A stretch of 64,000 nt of DNA from Microbacterium sp. RU1D (GCF_900156435.1 NZ_FTPQ01000001.1:1612001-1676000), one strand, 5' to 3'; shown: positions 1 to 9,678, numbered from the stretch's first letter. The notes: generated by a model from the letters alone, not told the origin. Numbers and translations are program-made.

Positions 1-614
1 GCGCGACCCGAGCCGGCGGGACCGTGCGGGGAGAGATCGAGGGGCTCGCCGAAGCGCACCGTGATGCGCTCGCTCGTGCTGGGGAACTTCGCGCCGACCG
101 GCATGGCCTTGTCGGTGCCGATCAGCCCCACCGGCACGACGGGGGCGCCGGTCTGCAGCGCGAGGAACGCCACGCCCGTGCGGCCCTTGTAGAGCCGGCC
201 GTCGAGAGAGCGCGTGCCCTCGGGGTAGAGCGCGACGGCACGACCGTCCTCGAGGAGCACACGCTGCTGGTCGAGGGCGTCGAGGGCCTTCTGCCCCGCC
301 CCGCGTTCCACGGGGATCGCGCCGATGGCGGTGAAGAACTGCCGTGAGGCCCACTTCTCGAAGTACGCCGACTTCGCCATGAAGTGCACGGGCCGGGGAG
401 CGGCGACCGGGATGGCGATCGAGTCGATGAACGACAGGTGGTTGCTCGCGAAGATCACCGGACCCGTGCGGGGGACGTTCTCGCGCCCCTCGACGTGCGG
501 CCGGTAGACGGCGCGGGCGAGGGGGGCGATGAGGAAGCGCCCGAGTCCGTAGGCCGCACCCATCTGCTGCGGCGGAGCGGCGGCGGGGGTCTCGGCGGGC
601 AGGTCGGAACTCAC
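1..614 (-). CDS. Lysophospholipid acyltransferase, PlsC/LPLAT family (3' end outside window)
   Basis: This protein probably moves an acyl chain onto lysophosphatidic acid at the membrane to make phosphatidic acid. The acceptor-site box reads NHLSFID, an NHxSxxD variant of the usual NHxxxxD motif, near residue 55. The second family block, YPEGTRS, lies near residue 130. The GTG start (VSSDLPAE) is chosen because a TAGCCT -10 hexamer ends six bases upstream, and translation from it leads straight into the domain. The gene runs off the left edge after about 204 codons, so most of the domain is present. The exact lipid substrate cannot be read from the sequence, since related enzymes also act on other lysolipids. 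Confidence 0.85.
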   Translation of the reverse strand, partial: MSSDLPAETPAAAPPQQMGAAYGLGRFLIAPLARAVYRPHVEGRENVPRTGPVIFASNHLSFIDSIAIPVAAPRPVHFMAKSAYFEKWASRQFFTAIGAIPVERGAGQKALDALDQQRVLLEDGRAVALYPEGTRSLDGRLYKGRTGVAFLALQTGAPVVPVGLIGTDKAMPVGAKFPSTSERITVRFGEPLDLSPHGPAGSGR

Positions 615-620
615 TCGTCG

Positions 621-626
621 AGGCTA
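621..626 (-). promoter_or_regulatory. -10 hexamer for the PlsC-like gene
   Basis: TAGCCT on the minus strand is followed by six bases and then the GTG start. This is the spacing of a leaderless transcript. Confidence 0.5.
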
Positions 627-749
627 CTAGCCGCCGCATGCCGGGGCGTGCATGGGGCGGGACGCACGGCATCCGGAAGGCTCTCCCAGCCGCGCCAAAG
701 CCGGATGCGCGAGGATGAGGGCTTCCCGTCTTCCTCCGAGAGGTCTCCC

Positions 750-1709
750 GTGCGCTTCCGCCCGATCGCTTCCCTGTCCGTCGCCGCCGTCGCGGCGCTG
801 CTGCTGGCCGGGTGCTCCGGCTCGTCCACCGACGCGCAGACGCCGGATGCCACGGCGACCCCGGATGCGGGAGCGTGCACGACTCCGTTCACCGGCGACG
901 TCCCCGAGGGCCTCGAGGTGTCCGGCGACTTCCAGGGTCCCGTGACCGTCACGCGTCCCGACGGCTTCGCCCCCGGCGACATCCAGCGCTCCACCCTCAT
1001 CGACGGCAGCGGCGAGGAGATCCAGGCCGGTGACATCGTCAAGGCGAACTACACGGTGCTCGACGCCGGCACGGGCGAGGTCGTCCTGGACTCGCTGTCG
1101 TCCGACCCGTCCGGCATGGACATGATCGTGAACTCGCAGCAGATCTTCGGCGCCGCCGTGTCGTGCGTCCCGGTCGGCTCGCGCACCGTCTCGACCTTCC
1201 CCGCCGGCATCCTCGGAGAGGGCTCGCCCGCGTACGTGCTCGTGGCCGACGCGATCGCGGAGCTTCCCACCCGCGCCGACGGCGCCGAGGTCGCCCCGGT
1301 CGACGGCATGCCCACCGTGACCTTCGCCGACAACGGCGCGCCCACGATCACCGTGCCGACCACCGCCGCCCCCACCGAGACGCGGGTGGAGAACCTGCGC
1401 CAGGGCTCCGGAGACGTCGTCAACCCGGGCGACACCGTCATCGTGCAGTACACCGGCGTCCTCTACGACGGCGGCACCGTCTTTGACTCGAGCTGGGACA
1501 AGGGAGCGCCGACGCAGTTCGCGACCACCGCGGTCGTCCCCGGCTTCAAGAAGGCCCTCGAGGGGCAGACGGTCGGATCGCAGGTCGTCGCGGTCATCCC
1601 GCCCGCCGACGGCTACGGCGACCAGGAGCAGGGCTCGATCCCCGCGAACTCGACGCTCGTGTTCGTCGCCGACATCCTCGGCGTCCAGCACGCCCCCGCC
1701 GCGCAGTGA
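750..1709 (+). CDS. FKBP-type peptidyl-prolyl isomerase lipoprotein with two FKBP domains
   Basis: This is a 319-residue exported lipoprotein that probably helps fold secreted proteins. The N-terminus is a lipoprotein signal peptide with lipobox LLAGC at about residues 19-23. A divergent FKBP-like domain follows (about 60-180, containing VKANYTVLD). A canonical FKBP domain is at the C-terminus (about 215-315), with VIVQYTGVLYDGG, FDSSW and the closing TLVFVADIL strand. The GTG start sits just after a gagagg ribosome site. Earlier in-frame starts would put about 15 or more extra residues ahead of the signal peptide. The first domain lacks several isomerase-pocket residues and may be structural. 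The product resembles the Micrococcales FKBP lipoproteins. Confidence 0.9.
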   Translation: MRFRPIASLSVAAVAALLLAGCSGSSTDAQTPDATATPDAGACTTPFTGDVPEGLEVSGDFQGPVTVTRPDGFAPGDIQRSTLIDGSGEEIQAGDIVKANYTVLDAGTGEVVLDSLSSDPSGMDMIVNSQQIFGAAVSCVPVGSRTVSTFPAGILGEGSPAYVLVADAIAELPTRADGAEVAPVDGMPTVTFADNGAPTITVPTTAAPTETRVENLRQGSGDVVNPGDTVIVQYTGVLYDGGTVFDSSWDKGAPTQFATTAVVPGFKKALEGQTVGSQVVAVIPPADGYGDQEQGSIPANSTLVFVADILGVQHAPAAQ

Positions 1710-1774
1710 GCCCGGCCGGCGTCGCGCCCGCACGAATGCGTGCGCCGCGCGACGCCCGGGGGCCGACGGCTCAG

Positions 1775-1780
1775 TAGGCT
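1775..1780 (+). promoter_or_regulatory. -10 hexamer for dxr
   Basis: TAGGCT is followed by GACGTG and then ATG, the same layout as at ispG, cpdA and prsW in this window. It favours ATG 1787 over GTG 1784 as the start. Confidence 0.55.
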
Positions 1781-1786
1781 GACGTG

Positions 1787-2869
1787 ATGCGCCGCGTCCT
1801 CATCCTCGGTTCCACCGGCTCGATCGGCACGCAGGCGCTCGACGTCATCCGCGCCAACGCCGACCGTTTCGAGGTCGTCGGCCTCGCGGCGGGTACCGAC
1901 CGTGCCGGCGTCGAAGCGCAGGCGGAGACGTTCGACGTCGAGCACATCGCCCTCGGCGCGGTCGAAGCCGAACAACTCGTCCGCGACGTCGACGCCGACG
2001 TCGTGCTCAACGGCATCACCGGATCGGTGGGTCTCGGGCCGACCCTCGCGGCCTTGGAAGAGGGTCGCACCCTCGCGCTGGCGAACAAGGAGTCGCTGAT
2101 CGTCGGTGGCGAACTCGTCACCGCGCTCGCCGCCCCCGGGCAGATCGTCCCCGTCGACTCGGAGCACTCGGCCATCGCCCAGGCTCTGCGCGCGGGGGCA
2201 CCGAACGAGGTGCGCCGGCTCGTGCTCACGGCATCCGGGGGGCCGTTCCGGGGCCGCTCGCGCGACGAGCTCGGCGCCGTCACCCCGGCTGAGGCGCTCG
2301 CCCACCCCACGTGGGACATGGGCCGGGTGGTGACGACGAACTCCGCGACGCTGGTCAACAAGGGCCTCGAGGTGATCGAGGCGCACCTGCTCTTCGACGT
2401 CGCCTACGACCGCATCGCGGTGACCGTTCACCCGCAGTCGATCGTGCACTCGATGGTGGAATTCGTCGACGGCTCCACGATCGCCCAGGCCTCGCCGCCC
2501 GACATGCGCCTGCCGATCTCCCTCGGTCTCGACTGGCCGCACCGCGTCGGCGGGGTCGGGGCGCCGCTGGATTGGACCACGGCGTCGCAGTGGACGTTCG
2601 AGCCGCTCGACGAGGAAGCCTTCGGCTCGGTCGCGCTGGCCAAGCGCGTGGGGCGGGCGGGGGCGACGTTCCCGGCGGTGTTCAATGCCGCGAACGAGCA
2701 GGCGGTCGACGCCTTCCACGAGGGGCGGCTGAGCTTCCTGGGCATCGTCGACCTCATCGAGCGCGTCGTCGATCGGCACGAGCCCCCGGCGGCCCTCACA
2801 CGTGAGAGCCTCGCCGAGGCGGAGTCCTGGGCGCGGCGGACGGCCGACGAGATCATCGCGGCGCAGTGA
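1787..2869 (+). CDS. dxr: 1-deoxy-D-xylulose-5-phosphate reductoisomerase
   Basis: This enzyme catalyses the first committed step of the MEP isoprenoid pathway, turning DXP into MEP with NADPH and a divalent metal. The N-terminal Rossmann motif GSTGSIG is at residues 8-14. The family signatures [16 protein letters not shown] and [12 protein letters not shown] are all present, and NAANEQAV lies in the C-terminal helical domain. The length of 360 residues is slightly short of the usual 380-400. A GTG one codon earlier is possible, but the -10 hexamer fits the ATG as a leaderless start. It is followed downstream by rip and then ispG, another MEP gene, an order common in Actinobacteria. Confidence 0.97.
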   Translation: MRRVLILGSTGSIGTQALDVIRANADRFEVVGLAAGTDRAGVEAQAETFDVEHIALGAVEAEQLVRDVDADVVLNGITGSVGLGPTLAALEEGRTLALANKESLIVGGELVTALAAPGQIVPVDSEHSAIAQALRAGAPNEVRRLVLTASGGPFRGRSRDELGAVTPAEALAHPTWDMGRVVTTNSATLVNKGLEVIEAHLLFDVAYDRIAVTVHPQSIVHSMVEFVDGSTIAQASPPDMRLPISLGLDWPHRVGGVGAPLDWTTASQWTFEPLDEEAFGSVALAKRVGRAGATFPAVFNAANEQAVDAFHEGRLSFLGIVDLIERVVDRHEPPAALTRESLAEAESWARRTADEIIAAQ

Positions 2870-2957
2870 CGCCGGTCGGCGGACGGCCCGGTGTGGCGGC
2901 ACGTCGGGCCGCGGGGGGTCGCTGAGCCGCGCTCGACGACCAGTGCCCGACGCGGGG

Positions 2958-3023
2958 GTCCCTGAGCCTGTCGAAGGGCCGGGCGTGCGCGGGTGCCGGT
3001 GGCTTCGATGGGCTCGGCCACCT
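2958..3023. repeat. REP-like imperfect inverted repeat at the dxr/murE convergent end
   Basis: CTGAGCCTGTCGAAGG at 2962-2977 faces CTTCGATGGGCTCGG at about 3003-3017, giving an imperfect stem around a GC-rich loop. The TCGAAG/CTTCGA core recurs at 6155-6293 and 55425-55536. It lies between the ends of dxr and murE. The rest of 2870-3064 shows no coding signal. Confidence 0.6.
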
Positions 3024-3064
3024 CGCCGGGGAGCTCGTGCGGACGAACGGGCGGCGACGCCCGA

Positions 3065-4738
3065 TCAGGCCGGGAAGTCGACCGGACGCTCGGGGTCGGA
3101 CGACGGCGTACGGTCGGCCGGGTAGGGCACGGGCCACTGCGGGTCGGGCACGGCCCAACCGGCTGCGCGCAGCGCGCGCCGTGACAGCTCGCGTGCCGAG
3201 TAGGGCGTGCGCACACCGCGGATGTCGCGGTAATCCTGGTGTCCGGGACCGGCCCACAGGATCGCATCGCCCTCCCCGGCGAGCTTCACGGCCTCCAGGA
3301 TCGCCCGCTCCGGAGGGGTGAACTCGTGGATCTCGGCGTCGGGCCGCGCGCGCCGAGCGCCCTCGACGAGCACCGCGCGGATGGCATCCGGGTTCTCGTG
3401 ACGCGGGTGGTGATCGGTGACGACGAGGATGTCGCTGCCCTCGACGGCCGTGCGTCCCATGTCATGACGCTTGGTCGCGTCGCGGTCGCCGTCGGCGCCG
3501 AACAGCATGACGACCTTGCCGGGAGTGACGCGCCGGACCGCGGCGAGCGTCTTCTCGAACGCGTCGGGGGAGTGACCGAAGTCGACGTAGACGGCGGGGC
3601 CCTCGGCGCCCGACACCAGCTGCGTGCGGCCGGGGAGGGACGCGTCGATGCGCTCGCCGTCGAGGGTGCTGAACAGGTGCTCCCACGTGTAGCCGGTCTC
3701 GAGCAGCATGACGATCGCAAGTCCCGCGTTCGCGGCCATGTGCCGGCCGATCACGGGCACGACCGTGGTGAGCGAGCGCCCCTTACCGTCCGACAGCGTG
3801 AACTCGGTGCCCTCCTGGCGCTCGTCGACGATGTCGACTGTCCAGTCGGCGGATGCCGCGGCCGCAGCGTCGTGGGCGATCGCCGGCGTCGCGATGGTCA
3901 CGACCGGGATCTCGGCGCGCGCGGCGATCTCGGCGCCTGCGGGCGAGTCGAGGCACACCACGCCGCGGCGCGCACGGTCGGGGCGGAACAGCGGCAGCTT
4001 GGCCTCGAAGTACTCGCGCATGTCGGCGTAGTCGTCGAGGTGGTCGTGCGTGAGATTGGTGAACCCGGCGACGTCGAACACGAGACCGTCGACGCGGTGA
4101 CGCGTGAGGGCCTGGGCGCTGACCTCGACCGCGACCGCCTCCACACCGCGCTCGCGCATCAGGGCGAGGAGGGCGTGGAATTCCGAGGCCTCGGGCGTGG
4201 TGAGGCGCGAGACGATCACGTCTCCCGCGATGTGCCGCTCGGCGGTCGACGACAGCCCGGTTACCACGCCGAGCTGGCCGAGGATGCCCTCGAGCAGGTG
4301 CGACACGCTCGTCTTGCCGTTGGTGCCGGTGGTCGCGAGCAGGCGGGGGAGGTCGTCGTCGGGGCCGGTGCCGTACACCCACGCGGAGAGATCGCCCAGC
4401 AGGGCGCGGGGGTCGTCGACCACGACGATCGGCAGTCCCGCGGGGGCGGCGATGTCGGCGCCCGCGTCGTCGGTGATGACCGCGACCGCACCGCGGTCGG
4501 CCGCGGTGGCCGCGAACTCGGCGCCGTGCCGGTTCACTCCGCGGATCGCGACGAACGCCTCACCCGCGCGCAGATCGGCGGTGGCCAGCGTGATGCCGGT
4601 CAGCACGGTTCCGTCGACGGCGCCGACCGTGCGCACGCCCCACCGGCGGGCCAGTTCCGCGAGGTCGCGACGGGGCGGACGCTCGGGTCGGAGGACGGGG
4701 GGCAGGTTCGAGGGGGCGTCGCTGGGCATCGGATCCAT
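3065..4738 (-). CDS. murE: MurE-type Mur ligase (UDP-MurNAc-L-Ala-D-Glu:amino acid ligase)
   Basis: This cytoplasmic ligase probably adds the third amino acid to the peptidoglycan stem peptide using ATP. The 557-residue protein has the three Mur domains. The P-loop TTGTNGKTSVSH is near residue 140. The metal and carbamyl-lysine region FTNLTHDHLDDYADMREYF is near 230. The C-terminal domain has FGADGDRDATKR and GHQDYRDI. Where diaminopimelate-specific MurE enzymes have DNPR, this one has DHHPR near residue 442. Microbacteriaceae often have lysine, ornithine or homoserine in group B peptidoglycan, so the amino acid added is uncertain. A second in-frame ATG at 4729 is a possible start. The gene lies outside any dcw cluster. 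Confidence 0.88.
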   Translation of the reverse strand: MDPMPSDAPSNLPPVLRPERPPRRDLAELARRWGVRTVGAVDGTVLTGITLATADLRAGEAFVAIRGVNRHGAEFAATAADRGAVAVITDDAGADIAAPAGLPIVVVDDPRALLGDLSAWVYGTGPDDDLPRLLATTGTNGKTSVSHLLEGILGQLGVVTGLSSTAERHIAGDVIVSRLTTPEASEFHALLALMRERGVEAVAVEVSAQALTRHRVDGLVFDVAGFTNLTHDHLDDYADMREYFEAKLPLFRPDRARRGVVCLDSPAGAEIAARAEIPVVTIATPAIAHDAAAAASADWTVDIVDERQEGTEFTLSDGKGRSLTTVVPVIGRHMAANAGLAIVMLLETGYTWEHLFSTLDGERIDASLPGRTQLVSGAEGPAVYVDFGHSPDAFEKTLAAVRRVTPGKVVMLFGADGDRDATKRHDMGRTAVEGSDILVVTDHHPRHENPDAIRAVLVEGARRARPDAEIHEFTPPERAILEAVKLAGEGDAILWAGPGHQDYRDIRGVRTPYSARELSRRALRAAGWAVPDPQWPVPYPADRTPSSDPERPVDFPA

Positions 4739-4804
4739 TGTCGCATCCGGGGCCGCACAGACACCGCATCGCGGCCGCACGGGCCGTTCAAAGGCTCTCG
4801 GCGG

Positions 4805-4810
4805 TATCGT
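4805..4810 (+). promoter_or_regulatory. -10 hexamer for the site-2 protease gene
   Basis: TATCGT is followed by CACGAAG and the GTG at 4818. This supports that start for a gene whose frame is open far upstream. Confidence 0.5.
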
Positions 4811-4817
4811 CACGAAG

Positions 4818-6134
4818 GTGACCGCGATCGCCTTCCTCATCGGCGTGCTCGTGCTCGTGATCGGCCTCGCGATCTCGATCGCGCTGCACGAGATCGGGCA
4901 CCTGCTGCCCGCCAAGCTGTTCGGCGTGCGCGTCGGGCAGTACATGATCGGCTTCGGGCCGACCCTCTGGTCCAAGCGGATCGGCGAGACGGAGTACGGC
5001 TTCAAGCTCCTCCCGCTCGGCGGATTCATCTCCATGGCGGGCATGTACCCGCCCGCGCCCGACGACGCCGAACCCGGCACCAAGCGCTCTCGGTTCTTCG
5101 CCACGATGGTGCAGGACGCCCGCGACGCCAACGCCGAGACGCTCATCGCCGCCGACGACCGCGTCTTCTACAAGCTGCCCGTCCACAAGCGCATCATCGT
5201 CATGCTCGGCGGCCCGATCATGAACCTCCTTCTCGCGTTCGTGCTGTCGGCCGTCGCGGTGAGCGGCATCGGCATCGCGCAGGGCACGACGACCGTCGCC
5301 TCGGTGTCGCAGTGCGTCATCCCGGCGACCGCCGATCGCTCGGCCTGCGAGGCGGGTGATCCCGTCGCCCCCGCGGCCGCCGCCGGTCTGCTCCCGGGCG
5401 ACACCATCGTCTCGATCGACGGCACCGCGGTGTCGACCTTCGACGAGGCCGCCGCCATCATCCAGCGCTCGCCGGGACAGGCCCTGCCCGTGGTCGTCGA
5501 ACGCGACGGCGCCGAGCAGACCCTCACGATCACCCCGGTGCAGACCGACCGCGCGATCACGGGCGCCGATGGACGCCCCGTGCTCGACGACGCCGGTCAG
5601 CCCGAGTTCCAGAGCGTCGGTTTCGCCGGGCTCAGCCCGCAGTCGGCGCTCGTCCCGCAGCCGATCTGGGCCGGGCCCGAGGCGACCATCCAGCAGGTGG
5701 GTGCGGTCGCGCAGATCATGACGCAGCTGCCGGTCCGCGTATACGACACAGCGGTCGACCTCGTCACCGGTCAGCCGCGCGACCCGAACGGCCCCTTGAG
5801 CGTCGTCGGGGCCGGACGCCTCGCGGGGGAGTACGCCGCGATCGATGCGCCCATCGCCGCCCGCGTGCAGTCGATCATCGGCCTGCTCGCTGCGCTGAAC
5901 ATCGCCCTCTTCGTCTTCAACCTCATCCCGCTGCTGCCTCTGGACGGCGGGCACGTCGTCGTCGCCCTGTGGGACGGCCTCAAGCGCTGGATAGCGCGCC
6001 GGCGCGGCAGGGTCGCCCGCCCGGCGGATGCCACGAAGCTCGTGCCCGTGACCTTCGTCGTCGTCGTGCTGCTGGTGGGAATGGGCGGCGTGCTGTTCCT
6101 CGCCGACGTCTTCAACCCGGTGCAGCTGCTGTAG
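4818..6134 (+). CDS. RIP (site-2) zinc metalloprotease, RseP family
   Basis: This is an intramembrane zinc protease of the M50 family, 438 residues long. Members cleave membrane-bound anti-sigma factors or signal-peptide remnants inside the membrane. The first membrane helix carries the zinc motif HEIGH near residue 22. A PDZ domain follows at about 180-260 (GLLPGDTIVSIDGTAV). The third zinc ligand motif, LPLDGGH, is near 380, and the last helix closes the protein. The frame is open upstream to 4104, but the homologous region starts at GTG 4818, which has a -10 hexamer directly before it. The position between dxr and ispG is conserved in Actinobacteria, here interrupted by murE and the anthranilate synthase. 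The substrate is unknown. Confidence 0.92.
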   Translation: MTAIAFLIGVLVLVIGLAISIALHEIGHLLPAKLFGVRVGQYMIGFGPTLWSKRIGETEYGFKLLPLGGFISMAGMYPPAPDDAEPGTKRSRFFATMVQDARDANAETLIAADDRVFYKLPVHKRIIVMLGGPIMNLLLAFVLSAVAVSGIGIAQGTTTVASVSQCVIPATADRSACEAGDPVAPAAAAGLLPGDTIVSIDGTAVSTFDEAAAIIQRSPGQALPVVVERDGAEQTLTITPVQTDRAITGADGRPVLDDAGQPEFQSVGFAGLSPQSALVPQPIWAGPEATIQQVGAVAQIMTQLPVRVYDTAVDLVTGQPRDPNGPLSVVGAGRLAGEYAAIDAPIAARVQSIIGLLAALNIALFVFNLIPLLPLDGGHVVVALWDGLKRWIARRRGRVARPADATKLVPVTFVVVVLLVGMGGVLFLADVFNPVQLL

Positions 6135-6154
6135 CGCGAAGCTACGGCGACGCC

Positions 6155-6293
6155 GGCTTCGACGAGCTCAGCCACCTGCTGGGAAGGACCCTGGGACTGC
6201 CGAAGGGTCCGCGGGGTCGGCGCGGGCGCGGTGGTGGCTTCGACGGGCTCATCCGCCTCCGCGGGGGAGGACCCTGAGCTTGGCGACGGGTCC
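6155..6293. repeat. Cluster of REP-like TTCGAC..GCTC repeats
   Basis: Four related blocks alternate in orientation. GGCTTCGACGAGCTCA starts at 6155. GGACCCTGGGACTGCCGAAG starts at 6186. GGCTTCGACGGGCTCA starts at 6236. GGACCCTGAGCTTGGCGA starts at 6269. The forward and reverse blocks can pair. The cluster fills the convergent gap between the protease and anthranilate synthase genes. No coding signal is seen there. Confidence 0.6.
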
Positions 6294-6357
6294 GGGCGTT
6301 TCGACCGCGTCGCGACCTCCACCGGCCCGGCCGCACGGGGCTCGCCGCGGGTCGGCC

Positions 6358-8313
6358 TCAGAGCGCGTGGGCGATGAGCCGCTCGAGCGTGCGCATGCCG
6401 TCGCGCGACAGGATCGACTCCAGGTGCCCCTGCACGCTCGCGAAGCCGGGACCGCGCAGCGCGTACACGTCTCCGGTCTCGGCATCCGCAGCGATCTCGG
6501 CCACGACCTCGGTCGTATTCGATCCGCGGCCGACGCTGAGTCCCCGACGCGTGTCGCCCGGTGCGACGCGCGCGGTGAAGGTGTTGTAGAAGCCGATCGA
6601 CGCCGGCTCGCCGAACACGTCGACACTCTTCTGCAGCCCCTGGTGGGGTTGGGCGAGTGGGGCGAGGTCGATGCCGAGCTGGTCGGCGAGGATCTGGTGG
6701 CTCAGGCACACGGCGAGCAGCGGGGCGCCTCGCGACAGTCGGCGCGACACCACGTCGCGCATGGCGGCGATGCGCGCGCTGTCGTCATCGCGCGGGTCGC
6801 CGGGCCCCGGTCCCGACACCACGAGGTCGGCGGCGTCGACGTCGGCCTCGACGGCATCCGCCCAGTGCACGATGCGGGTGTCGAGCCCGAGGTGGCGCAG
6901 CTGGTGGGCGAGCATCGTGGTGAAGCGGTCCTCGGCATCCACGACCAGGGCCGTGCGACCGGCGAACGGGCCCGATCCGTCGGGATCCTGCGGGTTCATC
7001 CAGAACGGCGCGAGACGGTCGTTGCGGGATGCCAGGAGCTCGGCGATCGCGGGATCCTCGGCGAGCGGCCGGCGCTCGGCCACCGGGGCGTCGGGATCGG
7101 CCTCGGCGGGGGCGGCGGGGACGTCGCGGGGGATCGCCCCGATCGCGCCGAGCACGCCCGCGGCCTTGCCGTGCGTCTCGCCGACCTCGCCGTACGGGTC
7201 GGAGTGGCGCACGAGCGTCGCTCCCACGGGCACGCGCAGGCGGCCGTCGACGAGATAGGCCGTGCGAATGAGGATCGGCGCGTCGAGGTCGTGGGTCGGA
7301 CCCTCGGCGTTGCCGTTGGGCGTGAACAGCGCCGCGACGCCGGAGTAGTACCCGCGCGGGGTCGTCTCGTGGCGCGCGATCACGGTGCAGGCGTTCTGCA
7401 TGGGGGAGCCGGTGACCGTGGGGGCGAACATCGTCTCGCGCAGGATGTCGCGCGGGTCGAGGTCGCTCCGGCCGCGCAGCATGTACTCGGTGTGCGTGAG
7501 ACGCGACATCTCCTTCAGGTGGGGCCCGGTGATGCGGCCGCCGTCGCTGCACACGGCGCTCATCATCTTCAGCTCCTCGTCGACGACCATGAAGAGCTCC
7601 TCGGTCTCCTTGGTCGAGCGCAGGAACTCCGCGAGCGTGTCCGCGGTGGCACCTCCGGCGGGGTGGCGGAACGTGCCCGAGATGGGGTTCATCGTGACGA
7701 TGCCGTCCTGGGCGCTCACGTGCGCCTCCGGGCTCGCTCCGACCGCGATGTGCCCCTCGGTGACCACCGCGAAGGTCCAGTACGCGCCCTTCTCGTGCTC
7801 CAGCAGCGCGCGGAACCAGGTCAGTGCGGCGGTGCGCGGATCGGCATCGACGCCCGCGACGAAGTCACGCCTGATGACGAAGTTCGCCCCCTCGCCGCGG
7901 CCGATCTCCTCGGCGATCACCCGGCGCACGATGTCGGCGTACTCCTCGTCGGCGATGTCGAATCCGGCATCCGCCAGTTCCACGGGAGCGGAGGGGAGGG
8001 ATGCCATGACCCCGGCGCGGGGGAGCGCGACGCGCTCGCCGATGACGAGGCAGCGCAGGGGAGCGCCGTCGTCGTGGCAGACGAACCCGCGCTCGCGCAC
8101 CTGACGGAACGGCACGAGGGCCAGGACCTCGCGGGCGACGCCCTCGGCATCCGTCAGGGGGATGTCGGCGAGGAGGTCCACGTCGACGACATCGCCCGTG
8201 AGCACCTCGACGGTGGCGTCGTCACCGGCGGCGGGGCCGCGCGCGATGAGCGCGAACGGCGCCGAGCCGGCGAGGAGGTCGTGGATCAGAGAGGAGGGGT
8301 CGGGCCCGGTCAT
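6358..8313 (-). CDS. Fused anthranilate synthase (TrpE-TrpG), PhzE-like
   Basis: This 651-residue protein joins a chorismate-binding synthase (about 1-430) to a glutamine amidotransferase (about 455-651). The synthase part has MNPISGTFR, MVVDEELKMM and FAPTVTGSP. The amidotransferase has the nucleophile motif VCLSHQ and the H-x-E motif in GHLES, so its triad is complete. GLQKSVDVFG and IGFYNTF make it closer to PhzE (2-amino-2-deoxyisochorismate synthase) than to separate TrpE and TrpG. However, a leader peptide with two Trp codons and a four-segment attenuator lie directly upstream, which argues for tryptophan biosynthesis. No phenazine gene is nearby. The ATG at 8313 is chosen because the domain begins soon after it and the attenuator lies before it. 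Confidence 0.9.
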   Translation of the reverse strand: MTGPDPSSLIHDLLAGSAPFALIARGPAAGDDATVEVLTGDVVDVDLLADIPLTDAEGVAREVLALVPFRQVRERGFVCHDDGAPLRCLVIGERVALPRAGVMASLPSAPVELADAGFDIADEEYADIVRRVIAEEIGRGEGANFVIRRDFVAGVDADPRTAALTWFRALLEHEKGAYWTFAVVTEGHIAVGASPEAHVSAQDGIVTMNPISGTFRHPAGGATADTLAEFLRSTKETEELFMVVDEELKMMSAVCSDGGRITGPHLKEMSRLTHTEYMLRGRSDLDPRDILRETMFAPTVTGSPMQNACTVIARHETTPRGYYSGVAALFTPNGNAEGPTHDLDAPILIRTAYLVDGRLRVPVGATLVRHSDPYGEVGETHGKAAGVLGAIGAIPRDVPAAPAEADPDAPVAERRPLAEDPAIAELLASRNDRLAPFWMNPQDPDGSGPFAGRTALVVDAEDRFTTMLAHQLRHLGLDTRIVHWADAVEADVDAADLVVSGPGPGDPRDDDSARIAAMRDVVSRRLSRGAPLLAVCLSHQILADQLGIDLAPLAQPHQGLQKSVDVFGEPASIGFYNTFTARVAPGDTRRGLSVGRGSNTTEVVAEIAADAETGDVYALRGPGFASVQGHLESILSRDGMRTLERLIAHAL

Positions 8314-8364
8314 CGAAGTACTTCCGTCTGTGAGCGAGGGTCCTACGCGGCCGCCGAAACACGA

Positions 8365-8395
8365 AGACCGCCCGGATCCCGAGGGAGGGCGGTCT
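8365..8395 (-). terminator. Attenuator terminator of the anthranilate synthase gene
   Basis: AGACCGCCC and GGGCGGTCT form a perfect 9-bp stem with a 13-nt loop. On the minus strand it is followed by TCGTGTTTCGG. The upstream arm can instead pair with GGCGGT at 8411-8416 (antiterminator). That segment can also pair with CACCG at 8421-8425, just past the Trp codons. The four segments form the classic 1:2, 2:3 and 3:4 alternatives of a trp attenuator. Confidence 0.85.
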
Positions 8396-8415
8396 GTCGC
8401 ACGCGTGCTCACCGC

Positions 8416-8451
8416 CTAGACGGTGGGCCACCAGTTGATTCGCGCGCGCAT
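8416..8451 (-). CDS. trpL: trp leader peptide (11 residues, tandem Trp codons)
   Basis: The short frame reads MRARINWWPTV and stops with TAG. The two TGG codons are at 8428-8433. A ribosome stalled there for lack of charged tRNA-Trp would cover segment 1 of the attenuator and free segment 2 to form the antiterminator. A TAGGTT -10 hexamer ends seven bases before the ATG, so the leader transcript should itself be leaderless. The frame is too short to trust alone. The Trp pair, the promoter spacing and the hairpin set downstream together make it convincing. Confidence 0.85.
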   Translation of the reverse strand: MRARINWWPTV

Positions 8452-8458
8452 GGCGCCG

Positions 8459-8464
8459 AACCTA
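8459..8464 (-). promoter_or_regulatory. -10 hexamer for trpL and anthranilate synthase
   Basis: TAGGTT on the minus strand lies seven bases before the trpL ATG. It diverges from the ispG promoter about 50 bases away. Confidence 0.55.
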
Positions 8465-8514
8465 CCACAGGGAGCATTCGCAGCCCGTTCCGGCTCCGTC
8501 CAGCGACGGCGGCG

Positions 8515-8520
8515 TAGGCT
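8515..8520 (+). promoter_or_regulatory. -10 hexamer for ispG
   Basis: TAGGCT, six bases (GAGCCC), then the GTG start of ispG. The layout is leaderless. Confidence 0.55.
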
Positions 8521-8526
8521 GAGCCC

Positions 8527-9678
<1,152 letters not shown>

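Noticed and set aside
24..1733. Long open frames overlapping real genes in other frames, for example the 368-aa minus frame at 627-1733
   Set aside because: They are Arg/Ala/Gly-rich shadows of high-GC genes with no family motifs. The opposite frames carry clear domains.
6358..8313. A phenazine biosynthesis cluster, suggested by the PhzE-like enzyme
   Set aside because: No phzB, phzD, phzF or phzG homologues are nearby, and the Trp-codon attenuator points to tryptophan synthesis.
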